Under the pieces are notes generated by a model that saw only the letters and a program-made list of their open reading frames with translations, made no database searches and was not told where the DNA came from. The position numbers and the translations under genes are program-made. Source: an uncultured Ruminococcus sp. (GTDB taxonomy: Bacteria; Bacillota; Clostridia; Oscillospirales; Ruminococcaceae). From it: DNA of 6,899 nucleotides. The stretch lies in NCBI GenBank assembly GCA_946531975.1, contig CAMNAY010000089.1:1-6899 (forward strand), written 5' to 3'. Of the stretch, positions 6,149-6,899 are shown one piece after another (within the stretch, counting starts at the first letter, position 1; each line of letters begins with the position of its first letter).

Positions 6149-6177
6149 GCGCCTTGGCAGCGCGCACTGCAAGGCGC
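6149..6177 (+). repeat. GC-rich hairpin in the glucanase-mreB intergenic region
   Basis: GCGCCTTG (6149-6156) pairs with CAAGGCGC (6170-6177). After one bulged G the stem continues with CAG (6158-6160) and CTG (6167-6169), closing on a six-base loop. Neither strand has an adjoining T tract, so it is not a standard terminator. It lies upstream of the mreB promoter and would not be in that transcript. Confidence 0.5.
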
Positions 6178-6200
6178 AAATATGCTGTCGATTTTTGGTG

Positions 6201-6219
6201 AAATCGCTGAAAATCGCTG
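6201..6219 (+). repeat. Tandem repeat AAATCGCTG x2
   Basis: Two exact copies of AAATCGCTG (6201-6209, 6211-6219) at a 10-base period, one helical turn apart, 17 bases before the -35 box of the mreB promoter. Spacing and position would suit a regulator site, but two copies of a 9-mer could also be chance. Confidence 0.5.
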
Positions 6220-6235
6220 CGCTGCCGAAAAAGGA

Positions 6236-6264
6236 TTGTCCGCACGTAAAATTTGTGGTAAAAT
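6236..6264 (+). promoter_or_regulatory. Sigma-A-type promoter of the mreB-like gene
   Basis: -35 TTGTCC (6236-6241; four of six matches to TTGACA) and -10 TAAAAT (6259-6264; five of six matches to TATAAT), with an ideal 17-base spacer and a TGG extended -10 (6256-6258). Transcription would start near 6271, giving a leader of about 80 bases before the ATG at 6350. It is the best promoter in the window. Confidence 0.5.
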
Positions 6265-6331
6265 AGTAAGAGAGATATTATGTGCTGAAACAAAAATACA
6301 GAGCGTTTCACACACCGGAGTTTTTCAAAAG

Positions 6332-6337
6332 AAGGAG
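6332..6337 (+). promoter_or_regulatory. Ribosome binding site of the mreB-like gene, long spacing
   Basis: AAGGAG lies 12 bases before the ATG at 6350, longer than the usual 5-9. No closer start codon in this frame exists, and the protein aligns with MreB from its first residues, so 6350 stands. The spacing may lower translation. Confidence 0.5.
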
Positions 6338-6349
6338 CCTGACACTGCT

Positions 6350-6899
6350 ATGTTTACCAGATATATCGGAATTGATCTGGGTACCGAAAATACCCTCATT
6401 TATGCCCGCAGCCGCGGCATTATTATGCGGGAGCCGTCTGTCGTTGCCGTCAATACCCGCACCGATCAGGCAAGCTCTGTCGGAAAAGATGCAAAGGAGA
6501 TCATCGGCAGAACCCCCGGCTCTGTCATCGCCGTTCATCCCCTGCGCGACGGCGTCATCGCTGACTTCGATGTCGCTGCTACCATGCTTCAGGAGCTGAT
6601 CAAAAAATCTCTCCGCGGCACCGCATTCACAAAGGCGCGGGTCATCATCTCCATTCCCTCCGGCGTCACTGCCGTCGAACGGCGCGCCGTCAAGGAAGCT
6701 GCCGAAAAAGCCGGCGCAAGACCCGTTCAGCTCGTACAGGGTCCCCTCGCCGCTGCGCTCGGCGCCGGTCTCAATGTGCTCGAACCGACCGGCAATATGG
6801 TCATCGACATCGGCGGCGGCATCAGTGAGATCGCGGTCATGTCCCTCGGCGGCATCGTCTCCTCCCGCACCGTCCGCACAGCCGGCAACGCCTTCGATA
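6350..6899 (+). CDS. MreB-like actin homologue, N-terminal part (3' partial)
   Basis: The frame is open from the ATG at 6350 to the window end: 183 residues of a family usually near 330-350. The match to MreB/Mbl is clear: phosphate-1 loop IGIDLGTENTLIY (6-18), EPSVVAV (28-34), IGRTPG (52-57), RDGVIADFDV (66-75), the PSGVTAVERRAV block (103-114), AAALGAGL (134-141), EPTGNMVIDIGGG (145-157) and SLGGIVSS (165-172). MreB proteins form membrane-bound filaments that guide peptidoglycan synthesis along the cell wall. Several usually conserved pocket residues differ: Glu13 where GTANT has Ala, Gly131 where the Glu of EEP/DEP stands, and Ile158 where the first Thr of GGGTTE stands. AGNAFD also replaces A/GGDKMD. 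This suggests a divergent paralogue rather than the main MreB. I leave the symbol empty because mreB, mbl, mreBH and a new paralogue cannot be separated from this fragment. It has its own promoter and is separated from the glucanase by a terminator. Confidence 0.5.
   Translation, partial: MFTRYIGIDLGTENTLIYARSRGIIMREPSVVAVNTRTDQASSVGKDAKEIIGRTPGSVIAVHPLRDGVIADFDVAATMLQELIKKSLRGTAFTKARVIISIPSGVTAVERRAVKEAAEKAGARPVQLVQGPLAAALGAGLNVLEPTGNMVIDIGGGISEIAVMSLGGIVSSRTVRTAGNAFD

Noticed and set aside
4096..6315. A 739-codon open frame on the minus strand opposite the glucanase
   Set aside because: It is antisense to the GH16 repeats; its protein repeats only because the sense repeats do. It has no recognisable domain, and the sense strand has a signal peptide, dockerin and catalytic motifs.
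6282..6599. Plus-strand frame starting MLKQKYRAFH upstream of and overlapping the mreB-like gene
   Set aside because: Most of it lies inside the mreB-like gene in another frame, it lacks a ribosome site, and the MreB match starts cleanly at 6350.
6350..6899. C-rich third codon positions in the mreB-like gene as a sign of transfer
   Set aside because: The shift toward CTC, GTC, GCC and CCC is visible by eye, but the stretch is short and high expression could explain it. I did not compute codon statistics.

Overview
The window is GC-rich bacterial DNA with every recognisable gene on the + strand. The gene set (MutS2 with a C-terminal Smr domain, CPBP protease, AraC-type regulator, dockerin-bearing beta-glucanase, MreB-like protein) and the strong AGGAGG-type ribosome sites suggest an anaerobic Gram-positive Clostridia. 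A cellulosome-forming gut or rumen member of the Oscillospiraceae/Ruminococcus group is the best guess. The dockerin is the most informative clue; the genus is inference.

Layout: (1) 1-1348, the C-terminal part of mutS2, cut by the window edge. (2) 1372-2493, a CPBP (CAAX-protease-like) membrane protein, probably co-transcribed with mutS2 and closed by a clear intrinsic terminator at 2517-2549. (3) 2587-3390, an AraC/XylS-family regulator. (4) 3391-3534, a 144-base leader with promoter-like sequences and several inverted repeats, but no convincing terminator for the regulator gene. (5) 3535-6036, a secreted 833-residue enzyme: signal peptide, N-terminal type I dockerin, then three lichenase-type GH16 modules joined by Gln/Gly-rich linkers. 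It ends at an intrinsic terminator at 6079-6115. (6) 6037-6349, an intergenic region with the terminator, two further hairpins, a short tandem repeat and a near-consensus promoter. (7) 6350 to the right edge, the N-terminal 183 residues of an MreB-like actin homologue.

How the parts fit: the first two genes look like housekeeping passengers. The regulator and the glucanase are adjacent and co-directional with no clear terminator between them, so the regulator is a candidate controller of the enzyme. The enzyme should be exported, docked through its dockerin onto a cohesin scaffold, and cut mixed-linkage (1,3-1,4)-beta-glucan with three similar active sites. The mreB-like gene has its own promoter and is a separate unit.

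The most notable points are the triplicated GH16 enzyme whose modules are mosaics of one another, the MreB-like protein with changed residues at three usually conserved nucleotide-pocket positions, and mutually exclusive inverted repeats in the glucanase leader. No tRNA, rRNA, CRISPR array, insertion sequence or attachment site was seen.
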